NCBI GenBank assembly: GCA_003194525.1
Contig: NBIV01000050.1
Location: 1-64,000 of the forward strand
Direction of reading: 5' to 3'
Origin: Gracilariopsis chorda
Lineage: Eukaryota > Rhodophyta > Florideophyceae > Gracilariales > Gracilariaceae
DNA length: 64,000 nt
The notes under the pieces were generated by a model. The model was not told the origin of the DNA, made no database searches, and saw only the letters and a program-made list of their open reading frames with translations. The position numbers and the translations under genes were made by a program. Positions 20,411 through 31,069 of the stretch are shown here, piece after piece (the first letter of the stretch is position 1; each line of letters opens with the position of its first letter).

Positions 20411-22873
20411 ATGCGCTTTTCAGATACTCTTCGATTGAACGCGAAAGCCGAATGGTGGGAGTACTACGTCCCATATGATGAACTAAAACGACGAATAAGC
20501 GCACTCAAGTATTTACGCGACGAGCTCTTCATACGGGGTCACACAAACAGAGGAGAAGAAGTCAATCATGCCGAAGAGTCATCCGATGAAGAACGTCAGG
20601 ATCACGAAGAAGTTTCGCCCCGCCGAAAGCCGTTGCGACGCAGTGCTTCGGTACGCGTTTTGGAAGAGATTAAAACAGAGACGGAGAAGCATCCGCATGG
20701 ATATGGAGCGATGCTAAAGACCACCGGCTTGCCACATGATGAGTTGATACCGTTGGATGCGACGGCAGCGGAAGTACACGCCACCTTCAATAGACAGGAA
20801 AGCTTGTTTCAGGGTGTTCTACAGAACAGTGTGGTTAGAATTGAATCATTCTATGGACGTATGGCAAACGAGCTTGAAAAGATAACCAAAGAACTTGAAC
20901 AAGACGCTCAAGTCTTTCTAAACCAACCACCACAGCGCTCTGCTTCCAACGAAACGGAGAATCTGCCACTGCTTAACATTCATGAGCCATCTTCCCCCGG
21001 AGTGCATTTGAATCCTGTCAGACTTCGTAGGCGATTTCTTGAACATTACCAGGAGCTCGGGGAGACCATTAACTTTTCTTCTCTTAACCGTACAGCTTTC
21101 GATAAAATTCTCAAGAAGCACGATAAATACACCAGCTTAACCTCGCGATGGAGCGTTATGCAGCAGCTGGATACTTCGACCACTTTCACAGACGTGACAT
21201 GTATCACACTCCTGCAAAATCGTACAGTTAATCTGTATGCAAAAGTCTTCTGCAACGGACAGACCGCTCAAGCCAAGAAAGAATTGGACGAAAACCTACG
21301 GTATCTCATTGTATGGGATCGGAGCACTGTATGGCGGGAAGTATTGCGAACCGAACGTCGAGTCTCCGTGTTTCATTCGATTCCCGGAGGAGAGCAAGTA
21401 GACCTTGGAAAAGCGGCGCATGCCGTTACATGGCGGCCGCAGATTGTCCCCGTTACAATCGCAATTCTTGTCTTCCTTATACTTCTATTGTTCCCACAAG
21501 TAACCCGGTCTTTGCCGGTAAAGAACGGGCGTGAGTATTCGATGGCTACATTGGATGCAGCACATAGATGTCTCGCCCTTACAGCTTGTGTAGTCATTTT
21601 GTGGGCCACAGAAGGAATACCGCTCTATGTAACTTCATTCTTAGTAGTACCGGGTGCGATCCTACTTCGAGTGTTTGTTAATTCGGATGGGCGACCTCAT
21701 TCTGCGCATGAAGCGTCCAAGGAAGTTTTCGGGCATCTGAGTTCTGACACGTTGTTGCTCATTGTGTGTGTATATGCTCTCGGAGCTGCGTTATCAAAGT
21801 TCGATATCGACAAGGTCGTCGCTACAGCTGTTTTATCAAAGATCAAGAGGGCAGAAGTCCTTCTTTTGGCTCTGATGACATTGGGCGTTATCGTGTCTAT
21901 GTTTGTCAGCAATGTGGCCGCCCCGGTGTTGCTAAATTCAGTCATGATGCCGACATTCAATGCTTTAAGAAGTTCAAACTACAACCGGCGATACGTTGAA
22001 TGCCTCCTTTTGGGAATCATGGTATCAAGCAACATCGGAGGGTTTGCAAGTCCGATATCTTCACCCCAAAGTGCTGTTGGGTTTGGTCTTTTGACCGGAG
22101 CAAACGCAATTTCGTTCGCGAAATGGCTTTACGCAGCACTTCCTTTGTGCGCCCTAATGGTTTTAGTATTTTATGTTGCTCTATCCATTATCTACAAGCC
22201 GTCTGCATACAATCTACCCCCCGTACCCGTTGCATCAGAGAAATTCAGTTTCCCGCATTTCGTAGTTACCGGGACACTCGTAGTGACAATATTCATGTGG
22301 GCGTACCATCCGTTAACAGCCGTGTTTGGCTCTCCTGGAATTGTTGCCGTGATTCCCATTCTCATCTTGTTTGGCTCGGGGATTTTGATCAAGGAAGACT
22401 TCAATAATCTTCCCTGGGATGTAGTGTACTTGGTTGCTGGGGGTGTAGTTTTAGGTGCGGCGGTTGAGTCATGCAAGCTACTGGATCTGATTGCTGAAAG
22501 ACTGCTGTATGTAATCGGTACTGAACAGCTGCGACTGACGTATGTGGTGTTCAGCGTATTTCTGGCGTTGGTGGCCAACTTCGTATCACACACGGTATCA
22601 GCAATTGTAGTGTTACCCCTTGTGTTCAAGATCGGGGTGAGCCTTGGACACCCGAAGATGATGGTTTTGGCTGGCACGTTCGCTGCTTCGTGCGCTATGG
22701 CGCTTCCCATTAGTTCATTCCCCAATATTTCCGCAATTCAGGTTGAAGACGAGACTGGGGACGCGTACCTTAGAACAAACGATATCGTCAAGGTGGGATC
22801 ACTGATGACAGTGCTTGCTACGATTGTTCTTCTTGCTCCTGGGTACGACCTGATGTTGTGGCTACATTTGTAG
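20411..22873 (+). CDS. SPX-domain SLC13-type phosphate transporter (PHO91/PHO87-like)
   Basis: 820 residues. The N-terminus begins exactly as SPX domains do (MRFSDTLRLNAKAEWW, then YDELKRR), which fixes the start. The SPX part spans about 1-260, with its third block NRTAFDKILKKHDKYTS carrying the lysine cluster that binds inositol pyrophosphates in known SPX domains. From about 350 to the end there are roughly ten or more hydrophobic segments of the divalent anion:Na+ symporter (SLC13/ArsB-NhaD) type. Signature-like loops are SNVAAPVLLNSVM and NIGGFASPISSPQSAVGF in one half and NFVSHTVSAIVVLP in the other. Yeast relatives move phosphate at the plasma or vacuole membrane with SPX as regulator. 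The location here is unknown. It is a single exon. Confidence 0.9.
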   Translation: MRFSDTLRLNAKAEWWEYYVPYDELKRRISALKYLRDELFIRGHTNRGEEVNHAEESSDEERQDHEEVSPRRKPLRRSASVRVLEEIKTETEKHPHGYGAMLKTTGLPHDELIPLDATAAEVHATFNRQESLFQGVLQNSVVRIESFYGRMANELEKITKELEQDAQVFLNQPPQRSASNETENLPLLNIHEPSSPGVHLNPVRLRRRFLEHYQELGETINFSSLNRTAFDKILKKHDKYTSLTSRWSVMQQLDTSTTFTDVTCITLLQNRTVNLYAKVFCNGQTAQAKKELDENLRYLIVWDRSTVWREVLRTERRVSVFHSIPGGEQVDLGKAAHAVTWRPQIVPVTIAILVFLILLLFPQVTRSLPVKNGREYSMATLDAAHRCLALTACVVILWATEGIPLYVTSFLVVPGAILLRVFVNSDGRPHSAHEASKEVFGHLSSDTLLLIVCVYALGAALSKFDIDKVVATAVLSKIKRAEVLLLALMTLGVIVSMFVSNVAAPVLLNSVMMPTFNALRSSNYNRRYVECLLLGIMVSSNIGGFASPISSPQSAVGFGLLTGANAISFAKWLYAALPLCALMVLVFYVALSIIYKPSAYNLPPVPVASEKFSFPHFVVTGTLVVTIFMWAYHPLTAVFGSPGIVAVIPILILFGSGILIKEDFNNLPWDVVYLVAGGVVLGAAVESCKLLDLIAERLLYVIGTEQLRLTYVVFSVFLALVANFVSHTVSAIVVLPLVFKIGVSLGHPKMMVLAGTFAASCAMALPISSFPNISAIQVEDETGDAYLRTNDIVKVGSLMTVLATIVLLAPGYDLMLWLHL

Positions 22874-23236
22874 TTAAGGCAATTCTAAATGTGTTTTGAA
22901 GCATAGATGTCGTAGTGCTGCTGAATTTGGACCCGAGGTCGCCAGCGCTGGCCAAGATTCCATGGATATATTGAATGGTGTCTTGCTCAGGAGACATAGA
23001 AGCAGAGTGGAGTCGGGGCTCCCAGGTGGCTGTAGGGGGAAGAGTCTCCGACGTTCTCAGATGCGCTCGCTGGACTTTTCTGTTTCGTAGCGTTTACTGC
23101 ACCACGGCTGCACCATTATGGTGATGTTGATCTCCCAAAGGGGTCGAACTCACTACAATCCTTGCACTTGCTTGCGTGGAAGACAGAACGAACGAGCGAA
23201 CGATATTCTTTGTTTACGCCACGGGAGGCGGATGTG
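22874..23236. other. Intergenic, nothing recognised
   Basis: 363 bp after the transporter. No feature supported. Confidence 0.4.
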
Positions 23237-23720
23237 CTACAGGCCTCCTTTGAGCCCACTAGCGTAGGTAAGGCGACAACGATTGACAGCTGCTGCCGTG
23301 AGCTGCAATTCAGTACGTTCTAAACACATAGCTAAATAGTGGTATTCGATGATTGGCTTGGTGCCCCGTTTCTGGCCAAAGAACTCTGCGTTTCGTCGGA
23401 GCAGGCTCTTTGCGGACTCGCCGGCACCGCCGTGGACATCGAAGCCTACAGGTTCCAATTCAGTGTGATGAATGTGGCATAAATGTGCATACTTTGAGAT
23501 GTTTAAAGCTTCCGCTCGCGTCGCTGCGCCGCCGGCCTGAGTAAATGCCAGTGAGATGTGCATGGTATTATGAGGGCTCACAATCGTTACGTCATGCCTA
23601 CGAAAACTGGTGCAAATGTTCATCAATCACCACGTCTAATCGCAGTTGCTCGTTTTCTTGTAAATGCGCTTGAGAAGGTAACGACCGCTCCCGCGAGACT
23701 TGCAAGCAAAGCGAAGGTTG
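23237..23720 (-). pseudogene. LINE-like (non-LTR retrotransposon) ORF2 C-terminal remnant
   Basis: On the minus strand, LRLDVVIDEHLHQF (one frame) is followed within a few bases by RRHDVTIVSP, then KYAHLCHIHHTELEPVGFDV and GGAGESAKSLLRR (another frame). The order RxDVVI, then DVT, then KY...L.PV.F...G..G is the pattern I know from the region after the reverse transcriptase in several LINE families. The two frames change near 23600, so a frameshift is present. No RT core or endonuclease is seen. It is a short, old fragment; homology is inferred from pattern only. Confidence 0.45.
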
Positions 23721-23760
23721 TCTCAAGAATGCAAACAAAGTACTTCGTAGAGCATTTTGC

Positions 23761-24734
23761 CTCATACCGCCTGGGCCTGGTGCGGATGTAATTGACAATG
23801 ATCGCGATATGCTACGAACGAGTGACTCTTCCATTTGCAGGGGAGGTGGGAGCTGTTGTGACGGTCTAGAATGAACTGTTCTCATGGGTGCTGGATGGAG
23901 CCACTGAGGAGATTAGGGTTTCAGCTGGACTTGTCGCAGTGAAGAGGATGGAGTTTTCGCGGGAAAAGCACCAGTTTCGATAATGCGCAAATTGTGCGGG
24001 GCTACTGCTGTAAAGGCCTTCGGTATCCGCCGTGCCGTTGTTGAAATACTGAGTTACAGTCCAGCTTCCGGGCGGTGAGACCAGTGGGCTACAATCGTGT
24101 CCGGCCAGACACCGATGCGAGCGTGTCCAGCGATACTGGCAGTGAGCTTCCACAGGGGCCCCTCATCACAAGCCCAGGCTATAACCCTCCAGCCATTTCG
24201 CATGCCAAGGCGAGCGTGCTACCGGTGCAGCCACAGAAATGTAAAAATCAGAGAATTGCTTGAGGGGCACCAAACCGCACCCCGCAGCAGCCCACCGCCA
24301 CGAATGGCTGCGTGAAGAGGGGCACCTGTGCATCACACGTATCCACGTTGCACTGCGGGCGACAGTCATCCAATCACGTGCTCAACGCAGACACCCAAAG
24401 CGGCCCGACGAGGGACAGCTTGTCCGTGATCGCGGAAGTGTTCGAACGGATACTGGTTCGCAACTAGTGCGTGTCGTCACCACCTCCGTTGGCGGCAGGG
24501 GGCTTTCACTCCGTTCATACCAGCAAAGAGTTGCAGCTCGCCCGAGTAACGCAAACTTCAGACGTTCGTTTCCCGCTTTCAACTGCTTCAGCTTCCTTTC
24601 GATCGTTGCGCTACACTTTCGTACTACTCTCACCTTCCTCCCTCTTCTGTTCTCCCTCGCCTTTTCGAGGAAGCCTCTTTTGCCCTTCTACCCCATCCGC
24701 CGTCCACTCCCACGCGATTCCTCATTCGCACGTA
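23761..24734. other. Intergenic and leader region before the GYF gene
   Basis: No gene recognised. The last 130 bp (24600-24734) is pyrimidine-rich like the leaders of the two kinase genes and probably belongs to the GYF gene promoter or 5' UTR. Confidence 0.35.
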
Positions 24735-27700
24735 ATGGCGTCCAAACCAACCGACTCGCAGGAACTCAAACTGGGTCCAGGTTGGACTTCGCTCTCTAAG
24801 GGCACCATTCATTCCACCACCCCTGCCACCTCCACCGCCTCAGTCGCATCTGCGGCCGTTCCCTCATCCACCCCTAGAATCGCTTATACCAAAGCTCAGC
24901 TTCTCGAACTCTACGAGCCCGGAAGCACAGCCACTATTCCCCCCGAAATGACCAAGTACCCTGGCTTGACCTCATCTGAGCCGCTTGTACCAGTCAACAT
25001 AGCTCCGGATGATCACATTGCGCATGTTTCTGCGCTTGTTGAGTCCACGGAACCAACCTCTTCCCGCTCGCGCTTTCAGTCCAATCCTCCACGTGCTGGA
25101 GTCGAAGCTATCCTCGGTCGTGACCAAACTCCGACTCTAGTCAGTCATTCGTCTTCTAGCCTTCCCCCGACCGACGCCCCATCTGCCTCGCCGCCTCCAA
25201 AGAAACCAGGCCATGTAACTGCCTCCTCTCGCGATTTCTGGTCCGGTTCTGCTGTCTTGGCTCCCGCTGAGCGCCCCTCCACGTCGGGTGGTACTGCCTT
25301 GGAGAGGCGACCTTTACCTCTGAAGCCGCGTTCTGCAGCCCCCGATCGCGCTTCCTCTCCAAACGCAAACCCTCCTGACAAGTCATCCTCCCAACAGCCA
25401 TACTGGAGTCGCTCAGGTAGAACTGCAGCAGACTCAAACTCAAACTGGCGCGGTGGCAACACTTCTGTAGCGTCGGGAGGCACCAGGTATCCTGGCTCGT
25501 CGAATGACGACATACCCGCTACCTCGTCAGGTGGAGCAGCGGACCGTGTCGCCCAAGCGCGCAAGTCTTCCGACTTTTCTGGCACGTCTACTAGTACGCG
25601 TTCCGGATTCTCTCGTGACGGCGGCTTATTTAGCCGAAACAACAAAGATGCGTTGAAACCCACAAACACTCGCGATCTAAGTGCGTTGACGAAAGGTTCT
25701 AGTAGAGATCCATCCTCTTCGTCTAGCTCCTTGCATCAGGACCGTGAATCTCGTGCGTTTAACCCTGATAACTCGCACAGGAGTCAGTACGACATAATGA
25801 CAGATCAGCGTAAACTTTGGTTCTACAAGGACCCGCAGAACGTCAGTCAAGGACCTTTCACCGCTGCTCAAATCATGGAATGGCATAAAGCTGGTTACTA
25901 TAATGAAGAACTTCCGGTCAGCAAGCACAGGGAACATGGGTTTAAAGCGCTCGCCATTGCTTTTGGTTTGAGGAAAGAGGAAGCCCCAATTCCGGCGCCC
26001 CCGCCTGGCTTTGTGAAGGATGCATCTCCCCCCAAGGAAGAGCCAACGGGTAGTAGCACGACATCGTCAAGCAGGGCCGCCAGGGAAGATCGTGGTCGTC
26101 GTGGAGGCCGTACTGTTGAAGAACTGGCTGAAGAAGTTGAAATGATGCGCTTGCAAAACCACCGGAAGATCCAAGAATCAAACGCTAGTAGCACTTCGGA
26201 TGTGAATCAACCTCGCAAAGAGAAGTCTTTCTTCGACTCGCAGGCTACAACAGACAAAGAGCTAAACGGACACGGTATACTAAACGAGCCTTTAGAAGAA
26301 CCAGCGAAGAAACTGATCGAGAAAGCGAAAGAGGACGTCAATTCATCCACTGTGAGCTTTGTTGAGCGTAATGAACCCAGCGTTGAAGACCCCGTCGGAA
26401 TCCCGAAGACATCGATTTCCATGGCGTTACCACCCAAAACCACGGCATTGTCGAAGACTGTTGAACGAATGGGTCCCGAGTCACCCCCACCGAAGCAGAG
26501 TCGTTTAGCCGCATTCATGGGTCAAGGACTGAATGACGACGACGAGAAGCAAAACAGGCTTCCCGTTGTAAGTTCTCCTTTCAACGATACCTCCACAGGC
26601 CGCACCCTGCCAGAAATCTCAAGCGCGATAATGAATGAAGCAGTGCAGACGTCGACGAACATGAGGCCGCCGGTACAGCCCCTAGCAACAGAGTCTATCG
26701 AGACAACAAGGCTTAGCGATTCAGGGCTTTCGTCTCCCTGGAAAAATATCATGATTGGAATGCAAAAGCAACAGAACGAACCGGCCAGAGCACCAGCTGG
26801 TGGGCAGACCACTACAGAGCAGGATCTAATGGCGATTGATCCCGCTATTGCACACGCGTCATTTGCTCGCCCGAATCCACCGGTTTCGTCGAGCGTGAGC
26901 TCTTCCCATGTTGTCTCTAATAGTCAAGAGCTTCCTGCCTGGCTCCGTTTTAGTGCAGCGCCGGAAACGGTTCCCATGGGTCATAGGCATGAACCACTAC
27001 ACGATGTTAATCACGCTCTTTCGGCTCACCTTCCAGTTCACGCCCCTGCTGTCCAGCACAATGGCCCCCAAGAGCTTGGCGTTTTGCAAGACGCAAGCAT
27101 GCGTGTTCAAGCCCAACCCGACTATCAAGCGATTGAGAGAGCACGACATGCTCAAGCTCAGGTGCAGGCGCAACAGATGCGAAAGCTACAACTGCAGCAA
27201 CAGATACAAGCTCAAGTTGCAGCTGCGCAGCGCTCCAGTGCAGTTGCCCGTGCCCAGGTTCAAGCTCAAGCCCAAGCTAGTGCTCAACTCCATGCTCCTG
27301 GCCAAGACAGAGTTTGGGTGCTCCAACACCAGCTTAGTCAATATCAGCATCGTTATGAGTTAGAATGTCGTGCTCACGTGGAATCAACAAGAACAGTTCA
27401 AGCGGCAAGGGCAGCTGCTGCGAGTGTTGGAGTGGCAGACCCAGATCACCAAAGATATCTTACGGTGGCTGCACAAGCGGAAGCGGTATCTAAGCAGCAC
27501 GCGCTTGCAATGGAGAACATTAAGGCTGCCGCTGGGAGAACTCACTCTCAACTTCTGCTACTTGCCCAAGAACAGCAACAACAAAGAGGTTTTCAAGCCC
27601 AAGCACCTCAGGTTCACTCTGAGGCTTTCATAACTGGAACTTTGTCTTCCACCCATGCCGGGTTACCTTCTTCTAATCAACCTACTATTTCTGCTCAGAT

Positions 27701-29171
27701 GCAACCAAGTGCATCTTCTTCGGTTTTTGAAGTGAAGAGAACTGAAGTAGTCCATCCCATGGATGATCACAGTTCAGTCATATCCGGAGATCAGAGCGAT
27801 CCTAATCACATCATACAACGTGCTTTGCCAGAAGCGTACGATTCAATAGTTCAGAATGATGCGCAAGGTTGGGAACGAGTGAACAGGAAAGCGAAACCCA
27901 ACGGGACAGGATCGGCATTAATTCGCAACCCGCAAAGCAGCATTCAAGACGTAAGCCTTACTGCAGATGTGAGCCGAGCGGATCAATTGGAGCGAAATGG
28001 CCCAGCTGTCCTCCTTTCTACCCAGACACCTCCGAATCAGGTGAAACCTGAAGTCGTCCACACTCCGCAGGCGATTGCAGTTGAACCTATGAATCACCAC
28101 CAAGCGCAAAGCGATGCAGCCAAGCATGAGAGAACTTCTGAGCCTGTTTCGGCTGTAGCACCATGGAGCAAAACATCCGCTCAAGGATCAGCCAACGGAT
28201 TAAGCTTAAGGGAAATCCAAAAGCAGGAAGAACTGCGGAGCAAAGCGAATGAGAAAACGGTAAATCCATCCCAAGAGAAGGAGCAAGTACGGGCTGCTCC
28301 AGCTCGTTGGAATACACTGCAGCCATGGGGTAGAGCAGGAGATCCCTCAAAACAGAGAACGATGAGCCTTCGAGAGCAAATGAGGTATGAGGAAGAGCAA
28401 AGAAAGAAAAGTGCGTCTCTAGTACGGGAGTCCACGCCTTCAAGTAACGGTTCTGCTCTGGGAACTAGGACTGGTTGGGCTAGTTTGGTTGCAAACGCCA
28501 AGCCACCTGCAAACCGTCAAACTACCACTGTAGTTGGGAGAAAGATGGAAGATGAGACGTCCTTCTGGGATTCCGTAAATTCTGGGAATCACAGCGCATC
28601 AGCCCCAACGCGTAGAGTACCGAAGGCTAACCTTAAACCGCAGCCACAAGCACTAGCTCAGCAAGTTCATTCAAATGCGGGAACTGCTCGTCAGATTTCC
28701 AGCCAGAGCAATGTGACGTCAGTGCGTCGACCCCCATCTCCCGCGAAGACTGCAAAGCCCGAAAGGCGTGATGGTAACAACGAAGTTGTCATCGGTGGCC
28801 GGATCAGTCATGAGTTTGCGAAGTGGTGCACCGACAACCTGCAGGCACTCACTGGAAACCCAAACCAGGATACTACATTGGTGGAATATCTGGTGACCAT
28901 CAAGTCTCCCTCCGAAATACGAGACACGGTAGTACAGAATCTTGGGGCGACGGACAAAGCGCGGTCATTTGCCGATGAATTCATCCGTCGTCTGGAATTC
29001 GAGAAGCCCAGCATGGTTTCAGATGCCGGTAACGGGGGATCAGCAGGGCGCAAGAAGGGTCGCCGGCAGCGTGCTGCTAGAGTGGATCCTAGTCTTGTTC
29101 TGGGTTTCACGTCAACAAGCTCTAGTTCAAGAATCATGCAAGGGACTATTGAAACCCCTGAGATGAAGTAA
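24735..29171 (+). CDS. GYF-domain protein, GIGYF/SMY2-like
   Basis: 1478 residues from ATG at 24735 (MASKPTDSQELKLGPGW). The first 350 residues are Ser/Pro/Thr-rich and probably disordered. The GYF domain lies at about 354-412: LWFYKDPQNVSQGPF, then IMEWHKAGYYNEELPV, matching the WxYxDPxxxxQGPF..MxxWxxxGYF signature with Tyr for the last Phe. Such domains bind proline-rich PPGF/PPGL ligands. Residues about 790-950 are Gln/Ala-rich and helical. The C-terminus (about 1355-1425: FAKWCTDNLQALTG, TLVEYLVTIKS, FADEFIRRLEF) matches the conserved tail of GIGYF1/2 and plant GYF proteins. In animals GIGYF joins 4EHP to repress mRNA translation; a similar role is inferred. It is a single exon. Confidence 0.85.
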   Translation: MASKPTDSQELKLGPGWTSLSKGTIHSTTPATSTASVASAAVPSSTPRIAYTKAQLLELYEPGSTATIPPEMTKYPGLTSSEPLVPVNIAPDDHIAHVSALVESTEPTSSRSRFQSNPPRAGVEAILGRDQTPTLVSHSSSSLPPTDAPSASPPPKKPGHVTASSRDFWSGSAVLAPAERPSTSGGTALERRPLPLKPRSAAPDRASSPNANPPDKSSSQQPYWSRSGRTAADSNSNWRGGNTSVASGGTRYPGSSNDDIPATSSGGAADRVAQARKSSDFSGTSTSTRSGFSRDGGLFSRNNKDALKPTNTRDLSALTKGSSRDPSSSSSSLHQDRESRAFNPDNSHRSQYDIMTDQRKLWFYKDPQNVSQGPFTAAQIMEWHKAGYYNEELPVSKHREHGFKALAIAFGLRKEEAPIPAPPPGFVKDASPPKEEPTGSSTTSSSRAAREDRGRRGGRTVEELAEEVEMMRLQNHRKIQESNASSTSDVNQPRKEKSFFDSQATTDKELNGHGILNEPLEEPAKKLIEKAKEDVNSSTVSFVERNEPSVEDPVGIPKTSISMALPPKTTALSKTVERMGPESPPPKQSRLAAFMGQGLNDDDEKQNRLPVVSSPFNDTSTGRTLPEISSAIMNEAVQTSTNMRPPVQPLATESIETTRLSDSGLSSPWKNIMIGMQKQQNEPARAPAGGQTTTEQDLMAIDPAIAHASFARPNPPVSSSVSSSHVVSNSQELPAWLRFSAAPETVPMGHRHEPLHDVNHALSAHLPVHAPAVQHNGPQELGVLQDASMRVQAQPDYQAIERARHAQAQVQAQQMRKLQLQQQIQAQVAAAQRSSAVARAQVQAQAQASAQLHAPGQDRVWVLQHQLSQYQHRYELECRAHVESTRTVQAARAAAASVGVADPDHQRYLTVAAQAEAVSKQHALAMENIKAAAGRTHSQLLLLAQEQQQQRGFQAQAPQVHSEAFITGTLSSTHAGLPSSNQPTISAQMQPSASSSVFEVKRTEVVHPMDDHSSVISGDQSDPNHIIQRALPEAYDSIVQNDAQGWERVNRKAKPNGTGSALIRNPQSSIQDVSLTADVSRADQLERNGPAVLLSTQTPPNQVKPEVVHTPQAIAVEPMNHHQAQSDAAKHERTSEPVSAVAPWSKTSAQGSANGLSLREIQKQEELRSKANEKTVNPSQEKEQVRAAPARWNTLQPWGRAGDPSKQRTMSLREQMRYEEEQRKKSASLVRESTPSSNGSALGTRTGWASLVANAKPPANRQTTTVVGRKMEDETSFWDSVNSGNHSASAPTRRVPKANLKPQPQALAQQVHSNAGTARQISSQSNVTSVRRPPSPAKTAKPERRDGNNEVVIGGRISHEFAKWCTDNLQALTGNPNQDTTLVEYLVTIKSPSEIRDTVVQNLGATDKARSFADEFIRRLEFEKPSMVSDAGNGGSAGRKKGRRQRAARVDPSLVLGFTSTSSSSRIMQGTIETPEMK

Positions 29172-31069
29172 CTGCTAATGTTCTCGTAAACTTACTATGA
29201 CGTCGAGCGATGCGTGTTGGAATCGCGTTCTTTGCGTCTGTACAAATGAAATGATAAAGACGATTTTTGAATTGCTGCTTTAGTGAACGAAGGGTACGAG
29301 CGCTGCGCCTATCATCAAACATCTACCCAAAGCTCTGATAAGCATGATGTTTACGTCGTCCGCCCTGACCTTTTTCCGGGTTTATCGGTGGTATAATCTC
29401 CCTGCGTAACGTTCATTGTGAGTCACACCTAGCGAGCTGGTGATGACTATTGTGTTCCGTCCGGAGACTTGATGGAGAGCAACGGAAATCAAGGGTAGCA
29501 AACTCCTCGAGAAAAAGGGATGAACTTTGTTCGTCTTCTTTCTTGGAGCTTCGTTCCCCCAGGGTTCGGATTGAAGACAATTGGTCAGCATTTATCAGGT
29601 TAAGCACAAGCAAGAAAATTATCGCATTGTCAACCTCATCAGCGATGTGTCGCTTCGCCTGTCCCTGGTAAAGCGCGAACATGCCGTTTTCATCAGAGTT
29701 TGCGGTAACATATTCAAAAAAGAATGTTTAGAACTGACGAACTTGAATAGCCATTCTAGCACAATATCAAACACGGCTTCCCCCCTCGTTTTGTTGGCAG
29801 AGGGAGACTGCTCCGCTAGATGCTTTTTCGTTTTCGTGTAGAAAACTGCAGTCAAAAGTGGTTCATTGCCCGTAGAAACCGTGCGTGCTCTTCATATGTC
29901 TCTTCGAAGTCTGACATGCTCGGTTCTGCTCGGTTCTGTTCAATAATTTTAATTTGCCAAGATAATCCAACGTCTTCGCGCATGCTAAGGCTGCCGTTCG
30001 TGTGTCTAGTAAAAAACTCAGGAAAGGAAGAGAAGTGGCAGTGATTTAGTCAACATGTTTCTTCAAAAATTCCATTCGTCAAAGATGTGCACAACGGGGG
30101 CTCCACAGTAGGTCTATCGTAGCCAAAACGACTAGGCCACATGTCCGGTGTTGTCCTAGGGATAACTGGCGGTCGCAGCTGGTAGCGGTATCCCTATAAC
30201 CCTTAACCCTACACGTAAAGGGTTGCACGTATATCATCCCCCACACACAGAAGATCGTTTGTGCGATGATGAATTATGGAAAAAGAGCGGTCTAAAATTC
30301 TTATATTTCTTTCTTATGGTTGCATACTGAACTTCAGATTGCAAGGTCCGAAGTTTTGTGAACATCAGGACGTTGTGGAATCTTCTTCACAAATAATAAA
30401 GGCCTCACAGCAAAGTGATATAACCATGATTTCGTGGATCACAATACTATAACTGCTTCAAGCAAGCTCAGAAACGGCATCACGATCTTTTTAGATAGAG
30501 GGCGGTTTGTTGGGATGGAACCGTTGTGCAACGAGCTGTTTAGAAATGCAGCATAGTATGATAGAGCTTCCACGCAGAACGGCCATGATACATATTTGCT
30601 GTGGCATGTTTCACTGTTTCCTGTGCGATATGTACACTCCTCACGCGTTCGATTGATATTTATGTTGGTGCAAGTGACTTTGGGGGCTGGTTGGAGAAAG
30701 CATGGTCGCTTTTTCATTACAATTCTCTTGAGCTTCCTCTCTGAGATTGCAGGAAGCCGAACTTTCGGTTGAAAGCATATCATCTTGTTCTTCTTGGAAT
30801 AAATGTTCTGCCATCTTCAGCAGGCCTGATCTTCAGAGTCCAAAGATTGTGCGTGCACTCAGAACAAAATCATACTGGTTCAGACCCGTTCTCTCATATT
30901 GTCCTTCCCCTCGAAGAACAGGTGTATTTGTCTGGGAGTCTACCTAGTCCTCAGTTCGTGGTACAACAAACAGTCCTTTCGTGTTGTTTCTTTTCAGTAA
31001 GGTTGACTGCAAACCTGTAATCAATCCTCAAGCTGCAGTATCGCATCTCGACTGAAATTGTTGGAAAAC
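29172..31069. other. Intergenic, no recognised gene
   Basis: About 1.9 kb. It contains a small inverted repeat (TAGGGATA at 30157-30164 against TATCCCTA at 30189-30196) followed by a CCCTTAACCC-like stretch. No convincing coding region was found. Confidence 0.4.

Noticed and set aside
30157-30196. AGGGATAACTGGC resembles a conserved large-subunit rRNA word
   Set aside because: The flanking bases do not continue the rRNA sequence, and an inverted repeat explains the stretch better.
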